Source of the DNA: an uncultured Oscillospiraceae bacterium
GTDB lineage: Bacteria; Bacillota; Clostridia; Oscillospirales; Ruminococcaceae
Assembly (NCBI GenBank): GCA_910589145.1
Contig: CAJUSD010000010.1
Location: 22,944-86,943, forward strand
DNA length: 64,000 nucleotides
Direction of reading: 5' to 3'
The position numbers and the translations under genes are program-made. Position 1 is the first letter of the stretch. Every line of letters starts with the position of its first letter. The notes beneath the pieces were generated by a model. The model was not told the DNA's origin. It did no database searches and saw only the letters and a program-made list of their open reading frames with translations. This document shows positions 34,353-44,601 of this stretch, piece after piece.

Positions 34353-37300
34353 TTATAAAATCCGTACTTCCTGCCTTAATCCAAAGGAATACAGGATACA
34401 TTCTTTAACGGGATATCCTAAGCTTTTCTCCAATATCATTTTATAAATCGTAAGCTGGGGGGAATACCGTTCCATTAATTCTTCCGGGGTTTGTACAAAA
34501 TCGGTTTTATAGTCCACAATAACAGCTTGTCCATCTTCAAAAAAAACGCAGTCTGCAACGCCCTGTACTGTCACGGTTTCGCCGCCCTGAATATCCTTCC
34601 GCCATTTCCCAAGTTCCCGTTCGCCCAAAGCTGCCAGAAACCGCAGTTCCCTTTGTACTTCGCCCCTGTCTTTTGCCTGGAATATCCGCTCTGCCAGCGG
34701 GGAAGAAAAAAATGCTGCAACCCGTTTAATAGGGATGCTTTCCCCTTCTGCTTTTGTCAGATAGGCTTTTTCTGTCAGCCTTTTAACTTCAGCAGAAGGG
34801 TTTGCTTTTGCTGCGTCGTAATCGCAGAACTGCATGAATTTGTGGAGCGCCTGCCCGCGTTCCGCAGGGGTAAGCCCTTCCTCCAGTAAAAACTGCGGCC
34901 TGCTTTGAAAGATTATAGTGCTTTCCCCCTGGGCAACTTCTGACGCGGCAAGTTTAGCAGGAGTAAGGGTGGACTGCATCCAGGGATACCGATAGGCTGT
35001 CTGGGCTCTTAAACGCTGGGTTAAAGCTTCTGCCCCCAATGGAACAGCCAGTCTTAATCCCTGGGGCGTTTCCTCCTCTGCCTTTTGAGGCTCCCACTTT
35101 TCACAGTGGACCCAAAAGTGTTTTTCGTCTTCCAGAGCGTTTTCAATTAATGGCAGTGACAGCCCCGCTTGTTCTGCCGCCGGAATAATATCGTCATGAC
35201 GTGCCAACGCCAAAAGAATCCACCTGGTAAAATCATTTGAGCGGGAAATATGGAAAATGACCTCGTCCCGGCTGCGTCCCCGTGCATCAGCCAATGCACC
35301 CATAAGTACCTTTTGAGTATCCCGCTCTGCCATAATCAAATACAATCGTTCTTTTGCCCTAGTAACTGCAACATATAAAATCCGCATTTCCTCTGCCCTG
35401 GAAGAACGGGCGATTTCCAGGCGGAGGGCTTCCCGCGGGACAGTAGTATACCAGCCCATTCCCTGGGGATCCTTCCGCTTACAGGCAAATCCTGCCTGGG
35501 GATGCAGAAGAGCCGCCGAGTTTCTGTCTGAAAAGTTAAAGCTTCTGGATAACCCGCACAGAAACACAACCGGAAATTCCAGTCCTTTGGAGCGATGGAC
35601 GCTCATAATACGCACCACGTTCGCCTGTTCGGAGATTGTAACGGCTGGAGCAAGATCGTCGTCCTGCTCCTGGGCGCTGTCCACAAACCGCAGGAATCCC
35701 GAAAGTCCCCGATATCCAGCGGCTTCATACTGACGCGCATAGTCCAACAGCAGCATAAGGTTAGCCCGCCGCGTCTCTCCGCCTGGCATTGCCTGTACCA
35801 TAGAGGGATAATCGGTAAGGTCATATATTTTTTGGAGCAGCCCGCAGGCATCGGTAACAGCTGCCTCTTTGCGGAGCTGGGACAATAGTTCCAAACAAGC
35901 TTTTTCCTTTAAGGTTCCCTCTCCTTTTTCCTGCCTTGCTGCCATATTTCTATAAAGTGTGCTGCTGCGGTCTGCCAGGCGCAGAGCAGTGAGTTCGTCG
36001 GCGGTAAAACCGAAAATAGGGGAGAGCAGCACAGCAGACATGGGCAAATCCAACAGCGGATTATCAACAGCCCGCAAAAGTGAAACCGCTACTGACACTT
36101 CCCTGGAAGTGAGAAAGCCGCTTTCACTGTCAGACCAGCCCTGGATCCCCTTTTTTTCCAAAGCCTGAAGGAATTTTTCTGCACGCCCTTTGGGGGAACG
36201 CATTAAAATGCAGATATCTTTGGGCTGAACAGGGCGCAGGACTCCATGTTCCGTTATCTTTTCGCCTTTTTTGAGCATTTGTGAAATCCGTTCTGCTGTA
36301 TACTCTGCTTCCGCCTGGTCACGGTCTCCGCTGCCAATCTCCAGCAGAACTGCCTCTGGCAGCATATTCCCCCCATCAAGAACAGGATATTCAGCCCCTG
36401 GTATAAGTTCCTGATCCTTCCCATACTGGATTTCCGCTGTTTTTTTGTGCATCAGTTCCCCAAAAAGCTGGTTGACTGCCCCGGAAATTTCCCGTCGGCT
36501 TCGGAAATTCTTCCCCAGAATAATTTTTGCTGGAAAGTTTTTTCCATCATAGGGGGTATATTCAACGCTTTTCCTTATAAACAATTCCGGCATTGCCTGC
36601 CGGAACCGGTAAATACTCTGCTTTACATCCCCAACCATAAACCGGTTTCCCTCATCGCGGGACAGCGCTGCGAAAATCGAATCCTGGGCTTCGTTGGTAT
36701 CCTGATACTCATCTACCAGAATTTCTTCGTATCGCTGGGACAATTCCCTTGCCAATGCTGAGGGCTTATGGCTCCCATCATGGACCTTATCATACAACAA
36801 ATCCAGCGCATAATGTTCCAAATCGGAAAAGTCCAGCGCCCGGCACTCTGTTTTCCGCTGGGCAAACCGCTTTCCAAACTGCAATGTAATCTCAAATAAC
36901 CTCTGGATTTTTGGCCGCAAATCCTCAATATCCTCCCGGAACCCTGCCGAATCTGTACAAAACAGCTCTGCTATGCTGTTAAGCTGCTTTTTCATCTGCT
37001 CCCGGATTTCTGAAATGCGCTCCTTTGTTCCGTCGCTTTCATATCCCCGAAGGGCTTTAAAACGCCCAAATGTATGGGTATGTAATTCGTGATAGACAGC
37101 ATCCCAATCTGCATTCCTGTTTAACAAGCTCAAAAGCTGGCGGCAAAATTCTGCGTCATCCTCCAGCGTTTCACGGTAGGCCCCCTCCAGTTTTTCATCA
37201 CCTTGGGTCAACTGGATTGCTTCCTCTGCTTCCATTAAGCAGAACGCTGCTGTTTCGTGGGCGCTTCCATATAAAATTTTTGCCCACTGGGTTTCTGATG

Positions 37301-37916
37301 CAGGTTTCTCTGGATTGTATGCCGCTAACTGCTCAGCCAGCCACTGTTCATAAAACGCATGGGAACGCAAAAATTGGTACAACTGCTGCACAGCTCCAAA
37401 TAACTGGCTGTCATCCCGTCCGCCGGATAACAATTCTACTAATGAAGTGAAAATTCCATCATCCTGGCGGTAACATTCTTCTATGACTTCTTCCAGCGCT
37501 TCGCTCTTTAACAGCGTTCCTTCCTTTTCATCCATGACACGGAAATCCGGAGGAATATCCAGCTTTTGGAAGTTTCCACGAACCAGGTTCATACAAAATG
37601 AATCTATTGTGCTAATGCTTGCCTGCTCCATTAATAATACTTGGCGCGTTAAGCGAAGATTTGTCGGATCGTTACGGGACAGTTCCTCTAAGCGTGAGGA
37701 AATACGGCTTTTCATTTCCTGCGCTGCGGCATTGGTAAAGGTTACTACCAGGAGCCGGTCAGCGTCAACAGGGGAGATGGGATCAAGGATTCGCTGGATG
37801 ACACGTTCAACGAGAACCGCTGTTTTCCCGCTGCCGGCTGCCGCGGATACCAGAAGCGTTCCCCCTCGTGCATCAATAGCGTTTTGCTGGTCAGGGGTGA
37901 ATTGTACCTTTTCCAT
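34353..37916 (-). CDS. addA: AddA-like ATP-dependent helicase/nuclease subunit
   Basis: This 1187-residue UvrD-type helicase-nuclease resects double-strand breaks. The N-terminus FTPDQQNAIDARGG precedes Walker A VSAAAGSGKTAVL (about 22-34). Walker B is LVDEYQDTNEAQ (about 398-409), with MSVHRSKGLEFPVV later. The C-terminal PD-(D/E)XK nuclease has AVIVDYKTDFV (about 1130-1140). AddB, the usual upstream partner, is missing; upstream stands the promoter and an interspersed element. The addB gene may lie elsewhere. Confidence 0.94.
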   Translation of the reverse strand: MEKVQFTPDQQNAIDARGGTLLVSAAAGSGKTAVLVERVIQRILDPISPVDADRLLVVTFTNAAAQEMKSRISSRLEELSRNDPTNLRLTRQVLLMEQASISTIDSFCMNLVRGNFQKLDIPPDFRVMDEKEGTLLKSEALEEVIEECYRQDDGIFTSLVELLSGGRDDSQLFGAVQQLYQFLRSHAFYEQWLAEQLAAYNPEKPASETQWAKILYGSAHETAAFCLMEAEEAIQLTQGDEKLEGAYRETLEDDAEFCRQLLSLLNRNADWDAVYHELHTHTFGRFKALRGYESDGTKERISEIREQMKKQLNSIAELFCTDSAGFREDIEDLRPKIQRLFEITLQFGKRFAQRKTECRALDFSDLEHYALDLLYDKVHDGSHKPSALARELSQRYEEILVDEYQDTNEAQDSIFAALSRDEGNRFMVGDVKQSIYRFRQAMPELFIRKSVEYTPYDGKNFPAKIILGKNFRSRREISGAVNQLFGELMHKKTAEIQYGKDQELIPGAEYPVLDGGNMLPEAVLLEIGSGDRDQAEAEYTAERISQMLKKGEKITEHGVLRPVQPKDICILMRSPKGRAEKFLQALEKKGIQGWSDSESGFLTSREVSVAVSLLRAVDNPLLDLPMSAVLLSPIFGFTADELTALRLADRSSTLYRNMAARQEKGEGTLKEKACLELLSQLRKEAAVTDACGLLQKIYDLTDYPSMVQAMPGGETRRANLMLLLDYARQYEAAGYRGLSGFLRFVDSAQEQDDDLAPAVTISEQANVVRIMSVHRSKGLEFPVVFLCGLSRSFNFSDRNSAALLHPQAGFACKRKDPQGMGWYTTVPREALRLEIARSSRAEEMRILYVAVTRAKERLYLIMAERDTQKVLMGALADARGRSRDEVIFHISRSNDFTRWILLALARHDDIIPAAEQAGLSLPLIENALEDEKHFWVHCEKWEPQKAEEETPQGLRLAVPLGAEALTQRLRAQTAYRYPWMQSTLTPAKLAASEVAQGESTIIFQSRPQFLLEEGLTPAERGQALHKFMQFCDYDAAKANPSAEVKRLTEKAYLTKAEGESIPIKRVAAFFSSPLAERIFQAKDRGEVQRELRFLAALGERELGKWRKDIQGGETVTVQGVADCVFFEDGQAVIVDYKTDFVQTPEELMERYSPQLTIYKMILEKSLGYPVKECILYSFGLRQEVRIL

Positions 37917-37964
37917 AACTTGTCCTTTCCCGGACAGGATATCCGTTTTGGTCTTATGAATTCT

Positions 37965-37992
37965 ATTGTACCAAAAACTTTAGATTGGTCAA
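37965..37992 (-). promoter_or_regulatory. probable promoter for addA
   Basis: On the minus strand TTGACC (37992-37987) and TACAAT (37970-37965) are separated by 16 bases, about 50 bases before addA. The interspersed element begins just upstream at 38014. Confidence 0.6.
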
Positions 37993-38013
37993 GTTGTATT
38001 TAAGAGAATACAG

Positions 38014-38289
38014 GGAAATCAATTTAGTGGAGATTTTGAGGCTGATGAGGCTGATATTGAAAAACACCCCGCTGGGGTGTTTTTCAGGGAAGGCGGAGAA
38101 AAGGGATTTCGCGCCTTGCGGGTTCAGTTCAGCAGAGCTGCGTTCAGCAAAGCTACGTTCAGCAAAGCTGAACTGGCGGCCAGTGGCTCTGAGCAGCTCC
38201 GCTGCTCAACCCTAGACCCCCGCCGCTTTCGGGAAAGCGGCCAAAGCTTTTGATACGGGTTTGGTTTGTGACTGTCTTGGCTTGGTGCC
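38014..38289 (+). repeat. interspersed hairpin element, copy 1 (right end truncated)
   Basis: The left end reads GGAAATCAAT, as in copy 3. Internal hairpins: a perfect 12-base terminator-like stem GAAAAACACCCC / GGGGTGTTTTTC (38059-38085), AGTTCAGC with GCTGAACT, GAGCAG with CTGCTC, and GCCGCTTTC with GAAAGCGGC. A 15-base unit GTTCAGCAAAGCTAC stands three times in tandem (38127-38171). The homology to copy 3 ends near GGTGCCC at 38289, so the right end is missing. It separates the GLUG gene from addA and may terminate transcription of the former. Confidence 0.85.
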
Positions 38290-38304
38290 CTCAAATTAAC
38301 ATTA

Positions 38305-41300
38305 TTACTTTTCCTGGCCTTCTGATGGTTCCTTTACATCAGGCGGAACCTGACCGCGCTTTTTTTCATTTCTGGATGAAGGAGCAGCGCCCGCCGTTTT
38401 CCTTTTCTGAATCACGACAAAGGCCAAAACCAACACTGTCACAGAAATACAAATCCCCACTAAGGACAACACACTTTTTGATTTCACAATAGCGAAATTT
38501 TGCATATCAGTAGCAAATGCCAAGTATCTCCCGTCTTTCACAGGATGTATCAAAGAGACATTCCCTTCATCATTCCATGCAAGGATAGTGTAATTTTTCC
38601 CATCATCGGCTAGAACTCTAAGTTTAGAAGGAGGATCCGGGGCAATGCTGTCAAAAAGAATTTGATAGTGGTATGCCCTAACAGGACGGTATCCTTCAAT
38701 GTGGGGAACATCTTCGATTGGAAGTTCCCTGCATTCCAATTGGTTCTGTTCGCGGTAGTTGCCAACAGCGAATAAAAGCGGGGTATCCTCCGGTGAAGCA
38801 ATTGCCGTTAAAAAGTCGCTGTATTTCGCTTCAATGGTCATATTGCGCCGAATAAAGGAAAGGTCTTTGTCTTCCCAAACTCCGGCAAGTCCGTTTTGCT
38901 CAGGAACAGCAGGAATTTCTTCCGGCTTAATAGATTGACCATAATTACAGGAAATTCTTTTTATGATTTTACCATCCGCTACAAATTGAACGGTAAAGGA
39001 TTTGAATTCCTTGGGGGTTCCTGCAACCTTTAGTAAATCCTGATAACGAATTGATTGAGCAGCGCTTTCATAGGTCAGATTGTTTACAGCCGCCAAACCT
39101 TCGTCGATATAGTAGTTTTGATAAAGGGAAGGGGAACCTTCATCGTCAAGGTCTCCAAAAATGCTTCCGTTTTTCTCTCCAGTTTCGCTGTAAATGCCTG
39201 CCATTACATAGTTATTGTTGGCGCTGCAACCCAAACCGGCAATTCCTCCAACGTAATCCTGCCCGGTGACATCACAGAGCGAGTAGCTTTCACGGATCAG
39301 GAAATGGCTTCTTCCGGCAATCCCTCCTACGTAACTGCCGCTGGTGGACTTGATTTCCCCGAAGTTGTCACAATGGATAACTGCGCCTGCATCAGAACGT
39401 CCTACGATTCCCCCAGCACAGTTGTTTTTAACAGTCACGTTTCCAAAGTTGCGGCTCGTCAGTACCGTTGCCCGAAGATTAGAGTCAGAATTGAAACTCC
39501 GTTCCCCAATTTCCTCTATGGAGAAATCAGATTCTAAATCCATCTCAACCCCGATTAACCCAATAATCCCGCCGCCATTGATATCTGCCGCTATGCCGCC
39601 ATTGTTCCGGCACCTGTAAATAATCCCGCGTTCAACATCAGTAGACTCATCGTCAGAAAGATCGTTGTATAGTTCTTTTTCTGGATCAATTACCAGTTTG
39701 TCACGGATATTGTCCAGACCATCAGCGGCAGTATCACCTAAAAGCCCCAACTGATCGCTGATCAGGTCAAGCTGGCTGCTGATCTGGCTCCGGTAGTCCC
39801 TCATATCGTTCTTTAACCCTTTCATCTGGCTTGACAGAGTATCTGTTTGTTTGTCAACGTCTTTATGCGTTGTGTCCGCGTCTTTGCGCAGACTGTTGAG
39901 AGAAGTTCGGACGTAGTTGGATAAATGTTCCGCCTGACGTCTTACGTCTTGGGCGTCTTCATGCAGTTCGTCCCCGGAATCCGATAGTTCATATAAAAGA
40001 TCATCTATATGCCCTAAAATGGAGTTTCCTTTTCTGCGCAGGGCAGAAATATTGTCCTTTGTGTCCTGTGTTTCTGTGTGAAGTTTATCCCAGTCAATAT
40101 CTTCAGTCGTCCCGTTGGGGCCAACCAGGGAGCCTAACAGCGCATTGATATCCTGTATGTTTTTTCGGATAGCTGCAAGCTTTTGCCGAATTGCCTCTGC
40201 ATCCTGGGGCGGGATTTCTTCATTGGCCAGAAGGGATTCCATTTCATCTACCTGTGCAAGCGCCGCTGAACAGAAATAATCCATAGACTGCGCCATTTCA
40301 GAGTTTTCCTCAAATTCGTCTGTGCCTTCTAATTCAGCTTCTAAATCGGTCAGATATCTGGAAATATAATCAATTAAATCTTCAGCCTGCTCTGTTATCT
40401 TCTGTATGGTTTCAGGGGAAAGCCCAGAGGAGGGGGCTTCTTCATCTGGATTTTTTTCACTACCCTCTGTACCTTCTCCGGGGATTTCTCCCTCTGGAGG
40501 GGGTGTTGGTTCAGGTGTTTGCGGATAAAGCATAGCAACCAGGTCGTTGAGGTTCTGGTTTAACTCTGAACGGATTTTCATGACCTGATTAAATGTCTTT
40601 AAACTTTGATGGACATTGTTTTCCACCTTGTTCCATTCCGTTTTGTTTCCGCCGGAACCCATTTGATCTAATATCCCGTTAAAATCTTCAAGGCCGCTTT
40701 GGATATCCTGTAAAGGCCGGCGGATAGGGCGTGCATCTACTCCTAGGCGATCAAAGGCATCTTCCAAATCATCCAGTTCCCCCTGAATGTCTTTGGAGAA
40801 ATCATCCCCCCAATCAAGATAATAGTCTATATTATCATTTACTAGGGTGGAGAGTTCATCCATTGTATTGCCAATATCGTCCATATGGCTCCCGGCAGAA
40901 TCTGCTGCATTTCCCAGGGTGTCAGAGAGGGAATCCATCATATGGCGGAGGTCTTGGCCTTGGCTGCGCAGATTGTCAGAGGAATCTTCTTCATATACAG
41001 TAACAACATGAGGTTCAAACTGCCCTGCAATTCCTCCGATATTTTTTCGCCCGAAAACTTGGCCGTTGTTGGTACAGTTTTCGATTTTCCCCTGATGATA
41101 GCCAACAATTCCGCCAATGTTATACCCTGTATGCTGGTAGCCTACCTGCCCGTTGTTGGAACAGGAAAAAATCTGTCCAGAAGAAGTTCCGGCAATTCCT
41201 CCAATATAGTTGATTTTTTTCTCATCTGTTCCAAGGCTTGAAAAATCCAGCGTAATGGAAGGCTGTTCCCCGATGATTTCAGAAACCGTTTGGGTGGAAG

Positions 41301-41982
41301 CATTAATATTCCCTTTGTTGGTTGAATAGTGGATAATCCCTTCGTTGCGCCCTGCAATACCGCCGCCCTGCTTGGTGACGGTCAAGGTTCCCTGGTTGGT
41401 GCAGTCGGCGATGATCCCCTCCGGCGCGTTATAACCTGCAATTCCTCCGGCGGTTTTTTTAGCGGTTAAAGTACCCTGAAAAACGCATTTGTCAATCCTC
41501 CCCCTATTGGTTCCCGCAATTCCCCCAATATGTTCCATACTTCCGTCAGGACAGATATTGCCGGAAACGGTTAGATTTCGGATAACCGCCCCTTCCTCTA
41601 CATAACGGAACAGCCCGAAATCCTTACCGGATTCTGTCAGGGTAAACCCGCTGATAGTATGGCCTTTTCCGTCAAATATTCCAGTAAAGACAGCGATAGG
41701 GATGAATTCTGTCTCGGTCAGATCAATATCATTTTCCAGATAGAAGGTTTTCCCTTTGGAATAAGAATCAGTTTTGCTGTGTTGGGAAAGGGTAATTAAA
41801 TCTTTCGCTGTACGAATATGTACAGCCTGAGTAGAAGGAGCTTGCTGTTCGGCTTGCGTACCGGAACCTTCTGGGGCGCTGTCAATTGCCGAAACAATCC
41901 CCGTGGATTGGACTGTGCAGGCTGCCGCCAGAATAATCCCCAGCAAGCGCTTTTTTATCAAGCTGTTTTTCTGTATATTCAT
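38305..41982 (-). CDS. large GLUG-motif/coiled-coil surface protein
   Basis: This 1225-residue exported protein has a signal peptide (about 1-32), a first set of GLUG repeats (about 90-330, recurring xxIGGIAGxNxGxIxxC), a long coiled-coil middle with a Pro/Glu-rich linker (about 335-830), a second GLUG set (about 835-960), a C-terminal beta region and a transmembrane helix (about 1170-1195) with a basic cytoplasmic tail. It overlaps the upstream MMPL transporter gene by four bases. A cell-surface adaptor for the transporter is an inference; adhesion is an alternative. Confidence 0.85.
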   Translation of the reverse strand: MNIQKNSLIKKRLLGIILAAACTVQSTGIVSAIDSAPEGSGTQAEQQAPSTQAVHIRTAKDLITLSQHSKTDSYSKGKTFYLENDIDLTETEFIPIAVFTGIFDGKGHTISGFTLTESGKDFGLFRYVEEGAVIRNLTVSGNICPDGSMEHIGGIAGTNRGRIDKCVFQGTLTAKKTAGGIAGYNAPEGIIADCTNQGTLTVTKQGGGIAGRNEGIIHYSTNKGNINASTQTVSEIIGEQPSITLDFSSLGTDEKKINYIGGIAGTSSGQIFSCSNNGQVGYQHTGYNIGGIVGYHQGKIENCTNNGQVFGRKNIGGIAGQFEPHVVTVYEEDSSDNLRSQGQDLRHMMDSLSDTLGNAADSAGSHMDDIGNTMDELSTLVNDNIDYYLDWGDDFSKDIQGELDDLEDAFDRLGVDARPIRRPLQDIQSGLEDFNGILDQMGSGGNKTEWNKVENNVHQSLKTFNQVMKIRSELNQNLNDLVAMLYPQTPEPTPPPEGEIPGEGTEGSEKNPDEEAPSSGLSPETIQKITEQAEDLIDYISRYLTDLEAELEGTDEFEENSEMAQSMDYFCSAALAQVDEMESLLANEEIPPQDAEAIRQKLAAIRKNIQDINALLGSLVGPNGTTEDIDWDKLHTETQDTKDNISALRRKGNSILGHIDDLLYELSDSGDELHEDAQDVRRQAEHLSNYVRTSLNSLRKDADTTHKDVDKQTDTLSSQMKGLKNDMRDYRSQISSQLDLISDQLGLLGDTAADGLDNIRDKLVIDPEKELYNDLSDDESTDVERGIIYRCRNNGGIAADINGGGIIGLIGVEMDLESDFSIEEIGERSFNSDSNLRATVLTSRNFGNVTVKNNCAGGIVGRSDAGAVIHCDNFGEIKSTSGSYVGGIAGRSHFLIRESYSLCDVTGQDYVGGIAGLGCSANNNYVMAGIYSETGEKNGSIFGDLDDEGSPSLYQNYYIDEGLAAVNNLTYESAAQSIRYQDLLKVAGTPKEFKSFTVQFVADGKIIKRISCNYGQSIKPEEIPAVPEQNGLAGVWEDKDLSFIRRNMTIEAKYSDFLTAIASPEDTPLLFAVGNYREQNQLECRELPIEDVPHIEGYRPVRAYHYQILFDSIAPDPPSKLRVLADDGKNYTILAWNDEGNVSLIHPVKDGRYLAFATDMQNFAIVKSKSVLSLVGICISVTVLVLAFVVIQKRKTAGAAPSSRNEKKRGQVPPDVKEPSEGQEK

Positions 41983-44594
41983 TTTAGTTCTGCCTCCTCT
42001 TTCAAAGGTTCCTGCTGTTCAGGTTTTGATTCATCCAAAAGAAGCTGCGGCTGGACAGACGGTTCTTCCGGCGAATCCTTGCCGCGGCTTTGAAGCTGTA
42101 AATCCATTGTACCAGATAATAGGCCGGTTACATCTGCATCAATAAAACCGGTAAAGCTTCCCCGGATATGTCCGTCAACTCTGGTTGGAACAGAAGCAAT
42201 TAGGTTTTTTCCAACTGCAATCTGGGGACGGCTCACTTCAAAAGCGGTCTTATCAATTAACTTGTCGCCTAACAGAAGGATTTGGGGGAGTACTGTCATA
42301 ACTAGAATAATGGAGGTTAAAGTCCCAAGCCCTAACGTTGTTCCCAAAGACGAAATAACCGCGTTGCTGCTGATTTTCCCAATGACGAAGCCTGCAGCGC
42401 ACATGATTGTCCCAGAGGTAATAATAGTGGGAAACGCCTGGTTCAGCGAATCCATAATAGCATCCTTTCTGGAAGGTGCTGTCTTTCGCAGTTCCATATA
42501 GCGGCTGGTAATAACAATAGCATAGTCAATGGTTGCACCCATCTGGATAGAGCTGACCACAAGGTAGCTTAAAAAGAACATAGGGGAGCTGGTGAGAAAG
42601 GGGATGGAAAAATTAATCCAAATACTCCCTTCAATGGTAAGGCACAGCATGAAAGGAATGCTGGCGGACTGGAACGTAATCAGCAGGATAATTCCAACAA
42701 AAAGCACAGTTAAAACGCTGATTAGCCCATTATCTGTAATAAAGGATTTGCTCAGGTCGTAAGCGCTGGTAGGATTACCGACTACAAAGACTTCATCTTC
42801 ATAAAATGACTGGGCAAGAGTCCGCACATGATCAATAAACTGGAAGGTTTCCGCTCCTTCTCCGGCGCCAGTGAACGTAAAGACAATGCGGCTGTGACCC
42901 CGGCCTTCCAACTGTTTGCGCGCATCGAGAAGGGTATCATATATTTCATCAATTTCTTCTGAAAGATCGTCGTCCAGCTTTAGGCCCTTGTTTTCCTTTT
43001 GATCGTAGATAAAATCTACCATGCTGATGATAGGGATTTCATAATCATCCACATTGCTGAGCAGGGAACCATACTGTTCTTGATCGATTGCATAAAAACG
43101 GTACAGAGCCTTTACAATATCTATATCCACATCGGCTATTTCTGAAAATTCCCGCGGCTTGAGGGAATCCACCAGGGTATATTCATCGTTATCGCCTATT
43201 TCAACCCCTGCAAGCCCAAGAACTGTATCTACCTGCGGAAAGGATTTAAGCATTTCAATTACTTTTGCTTCTGATTTGTAGTCCCCTTCTGGAAGGACTA
43301 CTGCTAACATACTAGGAACATCAAAGGTTTCTTCGATCCTGGATTTAGAAGTCATATATTCATTCATTTTATCCGCCTTTGCCGATTCAACATCATAGAT
43401 ATAGGGGCAACGGGCAGAAAAGAATTTGGCGAATATTAAAATAAACAGAAAGAGAGGAGGAAGAACATAACGGGTTTTAACAACAATCTTTCCCCAGAAA
43501 GCGATATTGGGCACAAAGCTTTTATGAACGGTTTTTTCCATAGCCTTGTTGAACATAAAGATCAAAGCAGGCATAAACAGAAACACTGTTAAAAGGCTGA
43601 GGATAATGGCTTTTGTGAGAATTCGCCCCAAATCAGGGCCAATTCCAAACTGCATACACATCAGGGCAATCATACCGGAGACTGTGGTCAGGCTGCTGGA
43701 GGATATTTCCGGGATAGATTTTGCAAGAGCCTGAATAAGCGCTTCGCGGGCAGGAAGGTTTTCTTTTTCCTCCATAAACCGATGGGAAAGAATAATAGCA
43801 TAGTCAATCGCCAAGGCAAGCTGAAGAACCGGGCCGACAGCATTCGTAATAAAAGAAACTTCTTTAAACCAATAGTTCGTGCCCATATTCAGCAGGGCGG
43901 CCATACCGAACGTCAACAGGAAAACGGGAATTTCCGCATACGTTTTAGAAGTAAACAGCAGAACCAGTACAATAATAGTAACTGCAATAGCAAGAATCAT
44001 TTTCATGTCTTCCTGAAGGTCTGCTGCATCATCCTTATCAACAGTAGTATAAATAAAAGCGTCATAATCAGAAAGTGTTTCCCGCACCTGGGCAATCGCT
44101 TTTTGGCTTAGTTCTGTGCCTTCCTCTTCCTCAAAAGAAAGGGTATAGAGGGCAGAAGCATCCTGGTAATAATCTTCCAATTTTTCATCTTCATATTGAT
44201 CTTCATCAGAATCATAAAACTGTACAGAGGAAATACCCCGGATTTCTTCCAGTTCATTTGCCAGATCTAAAGCCTTTTGATATGTAATATTAGCCACCAG
44301 AATTTTTCCGCTGCCAAAGGTGATAAATTCCTCATTCATAATATCAAGCCCCTGGCGGGTTTCCGTATCTTCTGATAAATAATCGGTTAAATCATTATTC
44401 ACCTGTACCTTTGAGATTGAGGCAATAGAGTACACTGCCAAAACAATAAAGATAACAAAAAACGCTTTTCGTTTATCGACAATAAAGGTAGCAATACGTT
44501 CCATGGCGCTTTGGCTGCTTTTTTTGCCCCGTTGGGTTCCTATACCTGCTTCTGACATAGCTGACTCTCCTTTTTTACGCTTGTATGATATCAA
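41979..44594 (-). CDS. MMPL/RND-superfamily transporter
   Basis: This 871-residue membrane protein has two halves, each with an extracellular loop and a cluster of five helices. Motifs such as IDYAIILSHRFMEEKE (first half) and IDYAIVITSRYMELRK (second half) mark the MMPL/YdfJ class. The C-terminal 60 residues (SFTGFIDADVTGLLSGTMDL, then acidic) are soluble. The class exports lipids, peptides or drugs. It is coupled by ATGA overlap to the GLUG protein and divergent from a TetR regulator that probably controls both. Confidence 0.93.
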   Translation of the reverse strand: MISYKRKKGESAMSEAGIGTQRGKKSSQSAMERIATFIVDKRKAFFVIFIVLAVYSIASISKVQVNNDLTDYLSEDTETRQGLDIMNEEFITFGSGKILVANITYQKALDLANELEEIRGISSVQFYDSDEDQYEDEKLEDYYQDASALYTLSFEEEEGTELSQKAIAQVRETLSDYDAFIYTTVDKDDAADLQEDMKMILAIAVTIIVLVLLFTSKTYAEIPVFLLTFGMAALLNMGTNYWFKEVSFITNAVGPVLQLALAIDYAIILSHRFMEEKENLPAREALIQALAKSIPEISSSSLTTVSGMIALMCMQFGIGPDLGRILTKAIILSLLTVFLFMPALIFMFNKAMEKTVHKSFVPNIAFWGKIVVKTRYVLPPLFLFILIFAKFFSARCPYIYDVESAKADKMNEYMTSKSRIEETFDVPSMLAVVLPEGDYKSEAKVIEMLKSFPQVDTVLGLAGVEIGDNDEYTLVDSLKPREFSEIADVDIDIVKALYRFYAIDQEQYGSLLSNVDDYEIPIISMVDFIYDQKENKGLKLDDDLSEEIDEIYDTLLDARKQLEGRGHSRIVFTFTGAGEGAETFQFIDHVRTLAQSFYEDEVFVVGNPTSAYDLSKSFITDNGLISVLTVLFVGIILLITFQSASIPFMLCLTIEGSIWINFSIPFLTSSPMFFLSYLVVSSIQMGATIDYAIVITSRYMELRKTAPSRKDAIMDSLNQAFPTIITSGTIMCAAGFVIGKISSNAVISSLGTTLGLGTLTSIILVMTVLPQILLLGDKLIDKTAFEVSRPQIAVGKNLIASVPTRVDGHIRGSFTGFIDADVTGLLSGTMDLQLQSRGKDSPEEPSVQPQLLLDESKPEQQEPLKEEAELK

Positions 44595-44601
44595 ACAGGA
44601 G

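Noticed and set aside
37985..38215. Open frame through element copy 1
   Set aside because: The equivalent frame in copy 3 differs by frameshifts, so it is a chance frame in a repeated non-coding element.
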